A stretch of DNA of 64,000 bases from NCBI RefSeq assembly GCF_014638995.1, contig NZ_BMFR01000001.1, positions 496,001 to 560,000 on the forward strand, given 5' to 3'. The stretch is from Virgibacillus oceani. Lineage in GTDB: Bacteria > Bacillota > Bacilli > Bacillales > Amphibacillaceae. Position 1 is the stretch's first letter. Each line of letters starts with the position of its first letter. Of this stretch, positions 22,845 through 30,903 are shown piece by piece. The position numbers and the translations under genes were made by a program. The notes below the pieces were generated by a model that was not told the DNA's origin, made no database searches, and saw only the letters and a list, made by a program, of their open reading frames with translations.

Positions 22845-23012
22845 TTAATTCGGCAATTTAAACGTTAAATTACTGCAATTATTGCATTTGAAAACAAGCG
22901 CATGAGTTGGTTCAGATTTGCCTTCATTTGCAATAGCGAATGTAGTCGCACCCATTAGCTTTATATCGGTTGCTTCACATTCCGAACATTTTTCTGGATT
23001 CTTTACGGCCAT
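22845..23012 (-). CDS. Zinc-ribbon small protein on the opposite strand, 55 aa
   Basis: The minus-strand ATG at 23012 is preceded by AGGGAGG (8-9 nt). The longer frame to 23039 starts before this ribosome site. The protein carries two CxxC knuckles, CSEC (about residues 9-12) and CNNC (about 43-46), a compact zinc ribbon. It is the only minus-strand gene among the lysis genes and so is probably expressed in the lysogen. Its role is unknown, perhaps a small regulator. Confidence 0.65.
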   Translation of the reverse strand: MAVKNPEKCSECEATDIKLMGATTFAIANEGKSEPTHALVFKCNNCSNLTFKLPN

Positions 23013-23083
23013 ATTATATGCCTCCCTTCTAACTACCAATATTCGACAGGAAGGGAGGAAATTCCTACAAGGAGGACGAAAGT

Positions 23084-23341
23084 ATGAAAAACAAAATCAA
23101 AGACATATCAATTTTAATCGTTGGCTTTTTATCTGCAGGAATGGGGTTCTTAGCTACACTCAATATCAAATTCGAATGGCTCACAACGGAAAGCATCAAT
23201 GCATTTGGTGCTTTTTTTGTTGCAGCAGGAATGTTGGTAGCTGGTTTTTATGCAACTTGGAAAAACACTCATAAAGAAGGTTTACGTGAAATTGCATTGA
23301 AAGCACAGAAGTCTAGGAAGAATAAGAAAGGATTGAAATAA
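23084..23341 (+). CDS. Phage holin
   Basis: The 85-residue protein has two hydrophobic spans (about 8-26, ISILIVGFLSAGMGFLATL, and 36-58, INAFGAFFVAAGMLVAGFYA) and a strongly basic tail (KAQKSRKNKKG). This is the classic holin layout of SPP1/phi-LC3-like phages. It forms membrane lesions at the end of infection. AAGGAGGACGAAAGT precedes the ATG, and the amidase gene begins 1 nt after its stop. Confidence 0.85.
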   Translation: MKNKIKDISILIVGFLSAGMGFLATLNIKFEWLTTESINAFGAFFVAAGMLVAGFYATWKNTHKEGLREIALKAQKSRKNKKGLK

Positions 23342-23342
23342 T

Positions 23343-24383
23343 ATGGCCATAAAAAATAAATACAAAATTGAACGAAAATATATCAATAATTCATACGCAC
23401 GTAGTCGAGAATTTATTGACGATGTGCGTTTTTTGGTGGCTCATGAGACTGACAATGACACAGCTGATGCAGATGACCACTACAGATATTTTAATGGCAT
23501 TAATTTTTATGCAAGTGCACATACATTCATTGATGATGATAAAATACTTGAGATTATACCGTTAAATGAAAAGGCATGGCACGTTAATTATGATAAGCCA
23601 AAAGACAATCAATTGTATGGTGATGATGCTAATGATTGTGCTATCGGTACAGAATTATGTCGTACAGGTAATTTTAAAAAGTCATATGACCGTTATGTAT
23701 GGTACTTTGCTTATCTGTGCCATAAGTTTGGATTAAATCCACAGCATAATATTGTGTCTCATAAAGTATTGGATCCTGGTAGGCGCTTTGACCCGCAAAG
23801 TTGGTTAGAACCTAACGGTGTATCATGGAATGAATTTATTAATGACGTGCAGCGTTATTATGATAATTGGAATGGTAAGGTTGTAGATCGTGACGAGCAG
23901 GTAAAATCAGAGGAAATTGTCTGGTACCTATCACGCGGAGACCATAACAGGCTTGTAGGTGATCTGCAGCGTAAACTGAAAAAACTTGGTTATTATGATG
24001 GCAAGATAGATAATAATTTTGGTCCAAAAACAGAATCTGCAGTAAAAGCATTTCAAAAACATGAAGGATTAATTCAAGATGGTTCTTATGGTCCTAAGAC
24101 TCAAGCAGTTATGAAAAATGCTAAATCTAAAAAGAAAAACAAAATTGGTCCATCTGTAATACCCTATCCTGGTTATCATTTTGAATTGCGATCGCCACAA
24201 ATGCATGACGATAATGTTGGTAGGATTCAGAGAGCACTAAATAATGCAGCTGGTCATAAGGTTGTTGAAGTTGATAACTATTACGGACCTAACACAGCTA
24301 ATGAAGTTGGTGAGTACCAGGAACGACATGATTTGGAACCTGATAAAATGGTTGGTCCAATTACGTGGAGTACTTTGTTTTAA
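23343..24383 (+). CDS. N-acetylmuramoyl-L-alanine amidase (endolysin)
   Basis: The 346-residue protein has an Amidase_2 domain at residues 25-165. Zinc ligands are likely H34 (LVAHET) and H140 (IVSHKVLDPGRRFDP), plus D150. Two peptidoglycan-binding-1 repeats follow at about 195-260 (LQRKLKKLGYYDGKIDNNFG) and 285-346 (DNYYGPNTANEVGEYQ). It cleaves the amide between muramic acid and the stem peptide. It has no signal peptide, as expected for a holin-released endolysin. A terminator about 90 nt downstream closes the late operon. Confidence 0.92.
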   Translation: MAIKNKYKIERKYINNSYARSREFIDDVRFLVAHETDNDTADADDHYRYFNGINFYASAHTFIDDDKILEIIPLNEKAWHVNYDKPKDNQLYGDDANDCAIGTELCRTGNFKKSYDRYVWYFAYLCHKFGLNPQHNIVSHKVLDPGRRFDPQSWLEPNGVSWNEFINDVQRYYDNWNGKVVDRDEQVKSEEIVWYLSRGDHNRLVGDLQRKLKKLGYYDGKIDNNFGPKTESAVKAFQKHEGLIQDGSYGPKTQAVMKNAKSKKKNKIGPSVIPYPGYHFELRSPQMHDDNVGRIQRALNNAAGHKVVEVDNYYGPNTANEVGEYQERHDLEPDKMVGPITWSTLF

Positions 24384-24469
24384 TAAATAAAAAAACATGC
24401 GTAACAAAAGAAGGTAATGCTGAATATATTGCAATATGAAATGTACTTTCACCAAGGTTATTTCATAAG

Positions 24470-24504
24470 AAAAGGCCCTTACCGTTTGGCAGGGGCTTTT
24501 TTGT
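24470..24504 (+). terminator. Terminator of the phage late operon
   Basis: AAAGGCCCT pairs with AGGGGCTTT with one irregular position, followed by TTTTTTG. This is the last strong terminator of the late transcript. Confidence 0.7.
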
Positions 24505-24577
24505 ATTAATAATAAAGTATGATTCAGGATTTTTGTTTATCACCGATAATAAAGGAAAGAGAGTGATAAAAATGTCT

Positions 24578-24600
24578 TTTTGATGAAATTTTCATCAAAA
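24578..24600. promoter_or_regulatory. Palindromic operator ahead of the toxin-antitoxin pair
   Basis: An 11-bp perfect inverted repeat (TTTTGATGAAA at 24578-24588, TTTCATCAAAA at 24590-24600) has a 1-nt centre. A -10-like TATACT lies about 35 nt downstream, so the palindrome would cover the -35 side, as expected for autoregulation by the antitoxin. Confidence 0.5.
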
Positions 24601-24687
24601 TGTATACAAAACGCACCTATTGTATTATACTAAATTAAGAAGAACATATTTTTTGTTTTTTCTGATAATTAAAGGAGGGTGAACAAG

Positions 24688-25353
24688 ATGACTAGGTCAG
24701 CTTTTGACTTTGCCCAAAAGTATATAAGAGATGGATTAGATAATCCTCGGAATACCAAAAAGGGAAATATGAAGTTACAAAAGTTATTGTATTTCTCTCA
24801 ATTGGTACATCATGCCGAATATGGAGTACCTTTATTTAAAGATAAAATCTATGCCTACGAAAATGGATGTGTGGTTGAAAGTGTAATGAAACAATATCAT
24901 CTTAGACATGATGAATTAGTTTCAGCTTCTCATTTAGCAAGTCAAACATTTTCCCTAGAAGAAAAATTTACAATTGATTTGGTGGAATCAGTTTTTGGGG
25001 AACTATCAGCTGGTGAGTTGTCGGATTTAAATCATGAACATTCATGTTGGAAATTAGCATACGGTAGATCTTATATTGATGAGAATTACAGAAATAAACA
25101 TTTAAGTGAAATAAGTGACCAGGAAGTTTATGAACATGATTTAGAAGGTATTAAGAAGATTGTAGATGGATATAAAAGTTCAAATGATAGTTTGACAGAA
25201 GCAATGATTACAATTGGGGGAACTGAATTTTATTTTAATCCTCAAGAGATAATTATTGATGAACAATTAAGGTCCTATTTGGATAATTTTGTAGGTGAAG
25301 ATGAAGTTTTTACTATATATAAAGATAGGTCTCAAGGGGTTATTGTTTATTAA
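24688..25353 (+). CDS. Panacea-domain (DUF4065) antitoxin
   Basis: The 221-residue protein carries the Panacea/SocA-like domain at about residues 3-150. Typical strings are KLQKLLYFSQLVHHAEYG, PLFKDKIYAYENGCVVESV and the helix pair SELSDLNHEHSCWKLAY. A C-terminal extension (155-221) may hold the partner contact. Panacea proteins neutralise very diverse toxins. AAAGGAGGG sets the start at ATG 24688; an in-frame GTG at 24679 touches the ribosome site. It overlaps the downstream toxin candidate by 11 nt, a typical antitoxin-first pair. Confidence 0.75.
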   Translation: MTRSAFDFAQKYIRDGLDNPRNTKKGNMKLQKLLYFSQLVHHAEYGVPLFKDKIYAYENGCVVESVMKQYHLRHDELVSASHLASQTFSLEEKFTIDLVESVFGELSAGELSDLNHEHSCWKLAYGRSYIDENYRNKHLSEISDQEVYEHDLEGIKKIVDGYKSSNDSLTEAMITIGGTEFYFNPQEIIIDEQLRSYLDNFVGEDEVFTIYKDRSQGVIVY

Positions 25354-25750
25354 TCCGGGGCATGCATTACATTTCCAATTACCTTTTGGAGATGGTGATT
25401 TACCTAAGTATCCACGTCCTTATTTGGTAGTCAATGTTAAACCTGAATATCTATATCTATTGAACGTATCTTCTATAAAGAAAAAAATATGGAAATTAGA
25501 AAAACCAAGCAATAAACAAATAGATAATCATTACCATTATCCACCTTTTCCATATCCATCTTTTGTAAAAATGGACTTTGTTTACAGAATACCCAATAAA
25601 GAATATCTGAAACAATATTTGATGGATAATGGGTCTTGTTTACATAAATTCGCATTAGATGAAATAGTACATGCGCTTTTGGAATTTCAAGAAAAACAAT
25701 TACATATTATAAGCGAACAGCAATTATTCCAACTTAATACAGTTCACTAA
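25343..25750 (+). CDS. Putative toxin partner of the Panacea antitoxin
   Basis: From TTG 25343 (AAGGGG just upstream) the protein has 135 residues, beginning LFINPGHALHFQLPFGDGD. It overlaps the antitoxin stop. The stretch KYPRPYLVVNVKPEYLYLLNVSSIKKK with an early PG and later beta-strands recalls the SH3-like barrel of MazF/PemK nucleases, but the resemblance is weak. The C-terminal part is helical (EIVHALLEFQEKQLHII). Toxin function is inferred from operon position. Confidence 0.6.
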   Translation: MFINPGHALHFQLPFGDGDLPKYPRPYLVVNVKPEYLYLLNVSSIKKKIWKLEKPSNKQIDNHYHYPPFPYPSFVKMDFVYRIPNKEYLKQYLMDNGSCLHKFALDEIVHALLEFQEKQLHIISEQQLFQLNTVH

Positions 25751-25781
25751 TCTCTCTCATTAAGAGGGATTTTTTATTTTT
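25749..25781 (+). terminator. Terminator of the toxin-antitoxin operon
   Basis: AATCTCTCT pairs with AGAGGGATT (one wobble) across a short loop, followed by a T run. It overlaps the toxin stop codon. Confidence 0.75.
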
Positions 25782-25814
25782 TAAACAACAACCTTTCCAG
25801 GCATTTCCATACAC

Positions 25815-26030
25815 CTATCTAACAATCCTATACTTCTGAAATCTTCTTTCCACCAATCCTTTATCGATTAATCGATTTAGATAGTGTTGTATTTGACTCA
25901 TTTTCATATCTATAATATAAACCGACTCAAATTTAGGGTAATACTTATCCAATTCAAATAATATGCAGCATTCAATGATACTTAAACGGTTTTCTTTAAT
26001 TATCTCCTCAACACTTTTCAATTTAGTCAC
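25815..26030 (-). CDS. Small winged-helix-like protein, 71 aa
   Basis: A GTG start at 26030 opens 71 codons. The C-terminal half (MKMSQIQHYLNRLIDKGLVERRFQKYRIVR) has the recognition-helix-then-wing pattern of winged-helix regulators. The ribosome site is weak, so either expression is low or the start is further in. It is probably a lysogenic or accessory transcription regulator; target unknown. Confidence 0.45.
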   Translation of the reverse strand: MTKLKSVEEIIKENRLSIIECCILFELDKYYPKFESVYIIDMKMSQIQHYLNRLIDKGLVERRFQKYRIVR

Positions 26031-26100
26031 ATCAATTCTGTAAAGTTATATTTACAAAAATGTTATCATAATTTTTACCCCAATAGGTGTGATGAAAATC

Positions 26101-26310
26101 TCACCTATGATATTTTGTATGTAATAACTTCCCATAAACATCCCCATAAATACGATCACAATCCTCCCAATCAGGCATATCATCGTAAGCACTCCACAAC
26201 CTCACAGTCATACCCGCATCCGTAAATTCTCCATAGTAATCATCCTCCAAATGCTGCATATCAATCACTGATCCAAATCCAACTAAATGATTTTTAATTA
26301 TTTTTTCCAT
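26101..26310 (-). CDS. Unknown acidic 69-aa protein
   Basis: The ATG at 26310 follows AGGAGGGG, so the gene is real. The product is short, acidic and rich in W, Y and D (LWSAYDDMPDWEDCDRIYGDVYG). No membrane segment or known domain is visible. A hairpin overlaps its 3' end at 26082-26107. I do not recognise it. Confidence 0.55.
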   Translation of the reverse strand: MEKIIKNHLVGFGSVIDMQHLEDDYYGEFTDAGMTVRLWSAYDDMPDWEDCDRIYGDVYGKLLHTKYHR

Positions 26311-26417
26311 AAGAATTCCCCTCCTACATCTATAATCGAAAAAAGTATGCTGGAAGGTGTCGTCTTACAAGAAAAAATTTCTAACAAAAAATGCGTATAC
26401 ACGTTCGTGTTTTGTGA

Positions 26418-26438
26418 TATAATAAGAACAGTTGTTCT
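26418..26438 (+). promoter_or_regulatory. SigA promoter -10 with LexA/DinR box
   Basis: TATAAT (26418-26423) is followed immediately by the perfect 14-bp palindrome AGAACAGTTGTTCT (26425-26438), which fits the Bacillus LexA core GAAC-N4-GTTC. The position at the transcription start is typical for LexA repression, so the two downstream genes should be SOS-inducible. Confidence 0.75.
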
Positions 26439-26452
26439 GAAAAGGTGGTCTT

Positions 26453-26671
26453 ATGATGAATGGATTACTAACGCGTTCAATTGAAAACAAAGAAAAAATT
26501 GAAATGATTTACCTTGCTGCAGATAATCATATTTCGCAACGGATTATTCGTGTTCTTAAAATTAATGAGGATATGATCTTGGCTTACTGTTATCAGAAAA
26601 AGAAGGTGCGTACATTTAAATTAGATAATATCTTGTCCGTTGGACCAATCAGAAAGCGAATGGGGGCATAG
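26453..26671 (+). CDS. Mini-WYL domain protein of the YolD operon
   Basis: The 72-residue protein reads as a stripped-down WYL fold: KIEMIYLAADNHISQRIIRV, then ILAYCYQKKKVRTFKLDNILSV, matching the WYL pattern with RTF.LD.I. WYL domains bind nucleic acids or nucleotides in stress regulators. In related bacteria such small proteins precede yolD and a DinB/UvrX-type polymerase. AAAGGTGG precedes the double ATG at 26453/26456. It lies under the LexA box. Confidence 0.7.
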   Translation: MMNGLLTRSIENKEKIEMIYLAADNHISQRIIRVLKINEDMILAYCYQKKKVRTFKLDNILSVGPIRKRMGA

Positions 26672-26673
26672 TA

Positions 26674-26997
26674 ATGAATAAACTCACGCCTGGAAGTAAT
26701 ATGATGTGGGAATCAAGTCGGATGATGCTGCCGGAACATGTGCAGCGGATCCGTGAACATCAAAAAGAAATGTTAAAGAAGACAAAACCTATTCTTGATG
26801 AGCAGCAGAAATTAGATATAGGTTTTAAACTACAATGTGCACTGCACAATGATTTAACTGTTGAAATCAAACATTTTGATGATGGCCATTATTTAACCGC
26901 AAAGGGTAAATTGATAAAATTAGATACGAATAAAATAAACCTAGATATTGGCAAGGAAGTTAAATTAGATAATGTGCTGGATGTATATATAGATTAA
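26674..26997 (+). CDS. YolD-like protein
   Basis: The 107-residue protein has the YolD hallmarks: SSRMMLPEHVQRIREHQKEM (about 14-33), DEQQKLDIGFKLQCAL (about 42-57) and a small beta-barrel end (LTAKGKLIKLDTNKINLDIG). YolD is normally encoded next to UvrX/YqjW-type Y-family polymerases and is SOS-induced. No polymerase gene follows here. It begins 2 nt after the previous stop. Confidence 0.82.
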   Translation: MNKLTPGSNMMWESSRMMLPEHVQRIREHQKEMLKKTKPILDEQQKLDIGFKLQCALHNDLTVEIKHFDDGHYLTAKGKLIKLDTNKINLDIGKEVKLDNVLDVYID

Positions 26998-27022
26998 AAC
27001 CCCAACAAATGGGTTTATTTTT
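26996..27022 (+). terminator. Terminator of the yolD operon
   Basis: AAACCC pairs with GGGTTT across an 8-nt loop, followed by ATTTTTAT. Its closeness to the YolD stop shows that no polymerase gene is co-transcribed. Confidence 0.65.
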
Positions 27023-27105
27023 ATAATGACCAAATTAAACTTTTATTAGAGGAAAACCGACATATTATGTAGAATAATGTTAGTGAAAAGGGGGAATTTA
27101 TTAAG

Positions 27106-27573
27106 ATGAACAGAATAGCGGGGCCATTATTTATTATCGGCTGGTTTTGTATAGCAAGTGGTATTATTTTAGGAATTGTTAACTTAGATCAGGTTGTCGG
27201 ATACGAAGAAAATTATCTTGGTGAAACAGAAGAAATAACCGAAACATCTTGGGTATCATTTGTTAATTTTGTAGTCGCTGGTGTCATAACGGGCTGCATA
27301 ATGTTTGGTTTTGCGGAGATCGTGAATTTGTTAGATCGGGGCAATAAACTAAAAGAAGAAAGCAATCGTATTATGCAAAAGTCAACATCAATTGCGATAA
27401 ACGAGAGTAACAAAACCAAACAACCAGTGGAGAACGGAATTACTAGTTTAAACAGAGCAAAAGAATTATCTATCGAACAGGAACTTAAAGAAGTAGACAA
27501 TGATAAAAGTTTGAGTCATGGGATGAAAGAGGCTATGAAAGCATCGATCAAACGAAGAGAAGGTATTGAATGA
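27106..27573 (+). CDS. Two-helix membrane protein, unknown
   Basis: The 155-residue protein has two membrane spans (about residues 5-26, GPLFIIGWFCIASGIILGIV, and 47-70, VSFVNFVVAGVITGCIMFGFA) joined by a short acidic loop, and a charged cytoplasmic tail of about 80 residues. AAAAGGGGG precedes the ATG. It is the last gene before the core chromosome and may be prophage cargo or a host gene. Confidence 0.6.
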   Translation: MNRIAGPLFIIGWFCIASGIILGIVNLDQVVGYEENYLGETEEITETSWVSFVNFVVAGVITGCIMFGFAEIVNLLDRGNKLKEESNRIMQKSTSIAINESNKTKQPVENGITSLNRAKELSIEQELKEVDNDKSLSHGMKEAMKASIKRREGIE

Positions 27574-27603
27574 GAGGGGGGAATCACCCCCTTCTTTTTT
27601 TTT
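27572..27603 (+). terminator. Terminator after the two-helix membrane protein
   Basis: AGGGGG (27575-27580) pairs with CCCCCT (27587-27592), followed by a long T run. The 235 bases from here to rluB hold no gene. They include GTTAACGTTAGGTTAACG near 27740, a repeated GTTAAC, and probably the prophage-chromosome junction. Confidence 0.8.
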
Positions 27604-27838
27604 GGACAACAACATGGTTTCAAATTATTTATTAACAATAATATATGGTACAATTGGTCTGAATTTGTATAAATCTCTATAAGTAATATACCGGTAATAG
27701 ACAAAACCAAGCTAAAAGCCTTTATTTATAAGCTTTGAAGTTAACGTTAGGTTAACGCTATTATTATGTTGTAAAGCATGAATATGGAAGCGCCTGGATT
27801 GTTAGGATTCAAAAAATATGAAAAGAACTGGTGATAGA

Positions 27839-28579
27839 ATGACAAACACACTAGAACGGCTACAGAAAGTAATTGCAAAGAGCGGAATTACTTCAAGACG
27901 AAAAGCGGAGCAATTAATTGTTGATGGAAAGGTAAAGGTAAATGGAAAATTAACGACCGAACTGGGTACTAAAGTATCAGCAAATGATGAAGTTGAGGTA
28001 AACGGAGTTCCCTTAACAAAAGAGGTACCGGTTTATTTTATGTTATATAAGCCAAGAGGGGTTATATCAAGTGTTAAAGATGACAAAAATAGAAAGGTAG
28101 TAACTGATTTTTTTCAAGAGGTCCCCGAACGCATCTTTCCAATAGGACGTCTTGATTATGATACATCTGGTATTCTTCTGCTGACGAATGATGGAGAATT
28201 TGCAAATCTGTTAATGCATCCTAAGCATGAAGTCAATAAGGTGTATGTGGCAAAATTAAAGGGTATACCACATAAAAATGAATTAAATACACTTAGAAAA
28301 GGCGTAAAGGTGGAAAAGGACCTTCTAAAAGCTGTTGGTTACAAAATATTGTCCACTGATAAAAAAAGTCAGACGTCAATAGTTGAAATTACATTACACG
28401 AGGGAAAAAATCGGCATATTAGACGTATGATGGACCACATTGGTTACCCGGTGATCAAATTGAAACGTGAAAAATATGGGATTCTGACGTTAAACGGTCT
28501 CAAGCCTGGTGACTTTCGAGCATTAACCCCTCATGAGGTTAAAAAAATTCGCCATTCAGCAAGTGAAATTGTTGAATAA
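27839..28579 (+). CDS. rluB: 23S rRNA pseudouridine(2605) synthase
   Basis: The 246-residue protein has an S4 RNA-binding domain at its start (ERLQKVIAKSGITSRRKAEQLI) and an RsuA-family synthase domain with the catalytic aspartate in GRLDYDTSGILLLTNDG, and KNRHIRRMM. It modifies U2605-equivalent in 23S rRNA. The start could also be the in-frame ATG at 27818, but the family begins at or near MTNTLERLQK. In B. subtilis this gene (ypuL) precedes resA, as here. Confidence 0.9.
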   Translation: MTNTLERLQKVIAKSGITSRRKAEQLIVDGKVKVNGKLTTELGTKVSANDEVEVNGVPLTKEVPVYFMLYKPRGVISSVKDDKNRKVVTDFFQEVPERIFPIGRLDYDTSGILLLTNDGEFANLLMHPKHEVNKVYVAKLKGIPHKNELNTLRKGVKVEKDLLKAVGYKILSTDKKSQTSIVEITLHEGKNRHIRRMMDHIGYPVIKLKREKYGILTLNGLKPGDFRALTPHEVKKIRHSASEIVE

Positions 28580-28606
28580 TAGTCAAATTTACCATTGTCG
28601 TTACAT

Positions 28607-28614
28607 GGTATAAT
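28607..28614 (+). promoter_or_regulatory. Extended -10 promoter for resA
   Basis: TGGTATAAT at 28606-28614 fits an extended -10 element. The start point would fall close to the resA ribosome site. It indicates separate initiation of the res operon after rluB. Confidence 0.45.
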
Positions 28615-28633
28615 GACGTGGGGAGTGAGCAAT

Positions 28634-29206
28634 TTGAGTAAGGAACAAATTGGTAATAACAAAAAAAAGAAAAAAAAGAAACGTTTACTATTTAGATCCA
28701 TTGTACTTGCAGTTTTATTAGTCGCTTTAGTTTATGCATTAGTATCCAATTTATCGCAAGAAGATACGAATGTTGATGTTGGTGATCAAGCTCCTGACTT
28801 TGAACTAAAACAGGTAAATAAAAATAATGAACTGGAAACAGTTAAATTAAGTGATTTAAAGGGTAAGGGTGTCATGCTTAATTTCTGGGCAACATACTGC
28901 CCTCCATGCGAAGCGGAAATGCCTTATATGGAAAAGCTGTATCCTGAGTATAAAGAAAAAGGTGTAGAAATTGTTGCGGTAAGTTTGGATAGCACCGAGC
29001 TTGTTATTAACCGATTTATTGAAAAATATAATTTGACATTCCCCACTCCACATGATAAAAGCGGGCAGGTAATGGAGCAATATGGTGTTGGGCCAATCCC
29101 AAGCACATTTTTTATTAATCCAGAAGGGGAAATAGTTGAAGTTGTTAGTGGTGCACTGACATTAGAAAAGCTGGAAGGCTATTTGAAACAAATTCAGCCA
29201 GAGTAA
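28634..29206 (+). CDS. resA: Thiol-disulfide oxidoreductase ResA
   Basis: The 190-residue protein is anchored by one N-terminal span (residues 22-40) after a lysine run (K10-K16). It has a thioredoxin fold outside the membrane with the active site CPPC (C89/C92 in FWATYCPPCEAEMP) and the cis-proline region GPIPSTFFI. It reduces apocytochrome c for haem attachment. The start is TTG 28634 behind GGGGAGTGAG; the upstream ATG 28595 precedes the promoter element. First gene of resABCDE. Confidence 0.93.
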   Translation: MSKEQIGNNKKKKKKKRLLFRSIVLAVLLVALVYALVSNLSQEDTNVDVGDQAPDFELKQVNKNNELETVKLSDLKGKGVMLNFWATYCPPCEAEMPYMEKLYPEYKEKGVEIVAVSLDSTELVINRFIEKYNLTFPTPHDKSGQVMEQYGVGPIPSTFFINPEGEIVEVVSGALTLEKLEGYLKQIQPE

Positions 29207-29236
29207 TGAAGAAAGCAATTATTGTGAGGGATTCGT

Positions 29237-30874
29237 ATGAACAAAATAAAGTGTGATTGCGGGCATGTCAACCCGGAAGGAACAGTACTGTGTGAGGCAT
29301 GCGGAAAACCAATAGAAGAAAATCAGCACATAGACGGAAACGATAAACGGAAATTATTAAATATGCGTTATGACGGAAGTGCCCGCAGATCGCAAACGTA
29401 CAATAAATCTATAGTTGATAAAATCTGGAGTTTTTTCTCTTCGGTTAAAGTGGGAGTCTGGCTTATTGTTATTGCCTTGCTTGCATCTGCAATCGGCACA
29501 ATCTTTCCGCAAGAAATGTACATACCTGCCAATGCAGTCTCGCGTGATCCGGCAGTTTATTATGAAGCTACATATGGTGTTTTTGGACAAATTTATTATC
29601 AGCTGGGCTTTCATAACTTGTATAGCTCCTGGTGGTATATGATATTAATTGCACTTATTGGAATTTCATTAGTTATTTGCAGTATTGATCGATTTGTACC
29701 ATTATATAAAGCATTAAAAAAGCAAAAAGCGAAGCGGCACGAATCGTTCTTAAACAGACAGCGCCTTTATAGCGAAACAGAAAATGTTACTGATGAAGAA
29801 AAAGATAAAATAGCCGATGCATTAAAAAAACTACGCTACAATGTTCGTAATGAAGATGGTCACATATTAGCAGAAAAAGGCAGATTCTCGCGTTGGGGTC
29901 CATATGTAAATCACATTGGCCTTATTATCGTATTAATTGCTGCTATTTTAAGAATGACACCATTTATGTATTTAGATGATTATGTTTGGGTTCGAGAGGG
30001 ACAGAGAACTGTTATACCTTCTACGGACGGGAAATATTACATTGAAAATAAGGAATTTATTTTGGAAACATATGATGAAAATGATGAACGTTTTCAAAAA
30101 GCAATTGAAAAAGAAGGCATGGTTGCTAAAAACTTTCAAACAAATGCGATAATTTACAAAGAAACTGCACCAAGTGTTGCAGGTTCAGAACCAGAACTAA
30201 AAAAAATTGCAGAAGAACAAATAAAAATGAACCATCCGTTAAAATTTGATGGATATACATTGTATCAGGCTGGTTATCAGTTAAACGAATTTAAGAGTAT
30301 GACATTTAAGGTTCATGAAACGGATGATCCTGATGAAAAAGCACTTGGGACATTTACGATCGACTTAACATCCCCAGAATCAGAATACCAACTTGATAAT
30401 GGATTCCGTGTAGTTGTTGATCAATACTATCCAGATTACAGTTTAGAAAATGGTGAACCACGATCGGAATCAAAATATCCCAAAAATCCTGCTTTTGTAT
30501 TTTTTGTGTATCCACCAAAAAGTGATCAAGCAGAGGTTAGTTTTGTTGGTATTGGAAGGAATATTGACGCAACAGGAGAAAATCAGTACAAACTTGGCGT
30601 AGAGGATTTTAAGTTACGTGATGTTAGTGGCCTGACTGTACGAAAAGATTATACCTTGCCATTTTTCATTGTTGGTGCAATCATCTTCATGCTTGGTGTT
30701 ATTCAAGGAATGTACTGGCAGCATAGAAGAATCTGGATTCATCCAAAAGGAAATGGTTTATTAGTAGCAGCTCATACAAATAAAAATTGGTATGGTGTTA
30801 AGAAAGATATAGAAAAAGTTATTTCTGATACAAACGTAAAAATGGTTGTAGATCAACAAGAATTGGATGAATAA
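29237..30874 (+). CDS. resB: Cytochrome c biogenesis protein ResB
   Basis: The 545-residue integral membrane protein (Ccs1 role) delivers haem to apocytochrome with ResC. An N-terminal zinc ribbon (CDCGHVNPEGTVLCEACG, residues 5-22) is followed by transmembrane spans near 75-95, 130-150 and 220-240. A long external domain (about 250-470) comes next, then a last span at about 476-497 (PFFIVGAIIFMLGVIQGMYW). Start ATG 29237 is 30 nt after resA. Confidence 0.93.
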   Translation: MNKIKCDCGHVNPEGTVLCEACGKPIEENQHIDGNDKRKLLNMRYDGSARRSQTYNKSIVDKIWSFFSSVKVGVWLIVIALLASAIGTIFPQEMYIPANAVSRDPAVYYEATYGVFGQIYYQLGFHNLYSSWWYMILIALIGISLVICSIDRFVPLYKALKKQKAKRHESFLNRQRLYSETENVTDEEKDKIADALKKLRYNVRNEDGHILAEKGRFSRWGPYVNHIGLIIVLIAAILRMTPFMYLDDYVWVREGQRTVIPSTDGKYYIENKEFILETYDENDERFQKAIEKEGMVAKNFQTNAIIYKETAPSVAGSEPELKKIAEEQIKMNHPLKFDGYTLYQAGYQLNEFKSMTFKVHETDDPDEKALGTFTIDLTSPESEYQLDNGFRVVVDQYYPDYSLENGEPRSESKYPKNPAFVFFVYPPKSDQAEVSFVGIGRNIDATGENQYKLGVEDFKLRDVSGLTVRKDYTLPFFIVGAIIFMLGVIQGMYWQHRRIWIHPKGNGLLVAAHTNKNWYGVKKDIEKVISDTNVKMVVDQQELDE

Positions 30875-30903
30875 ATCGTTTGTTTTAAACGAGGAGGAAA
30901 ATC

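Larger units (their letters stand above)
1..27603. mobile_element. Prophage (late half) with right-hand accessory genes
   Basis: A co-directional packaging, head, tail and lysis gene series runs from about 318 to 24383 in siphovirus order (ArpU regulator, terminase, portal, protease, capsid, connectors, tube, tape measure, Dit, Tal, XhlA, holin, amidase). It is followed by toxin-antitoxin, SOS and small orphan genes up to about 27.6 kb. Core chromosome resumes with rluB near 27.84 kb, where close relatives have spmA/spmB-like genes upstream. The left end, lysogeny module and attL are outside the window. The right boundary is inferred, somewhere between 24.5 and 27.8 kb. No tRNA is present to serve as an integration site. 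Confidence 0.85.

Noticed and set aside
27720..27765. GTTAACGTTAGGTTAACG as attR core
   Set aside because: Without the left end no matching copy can be shown, so it is noted only as sequence in the gap.
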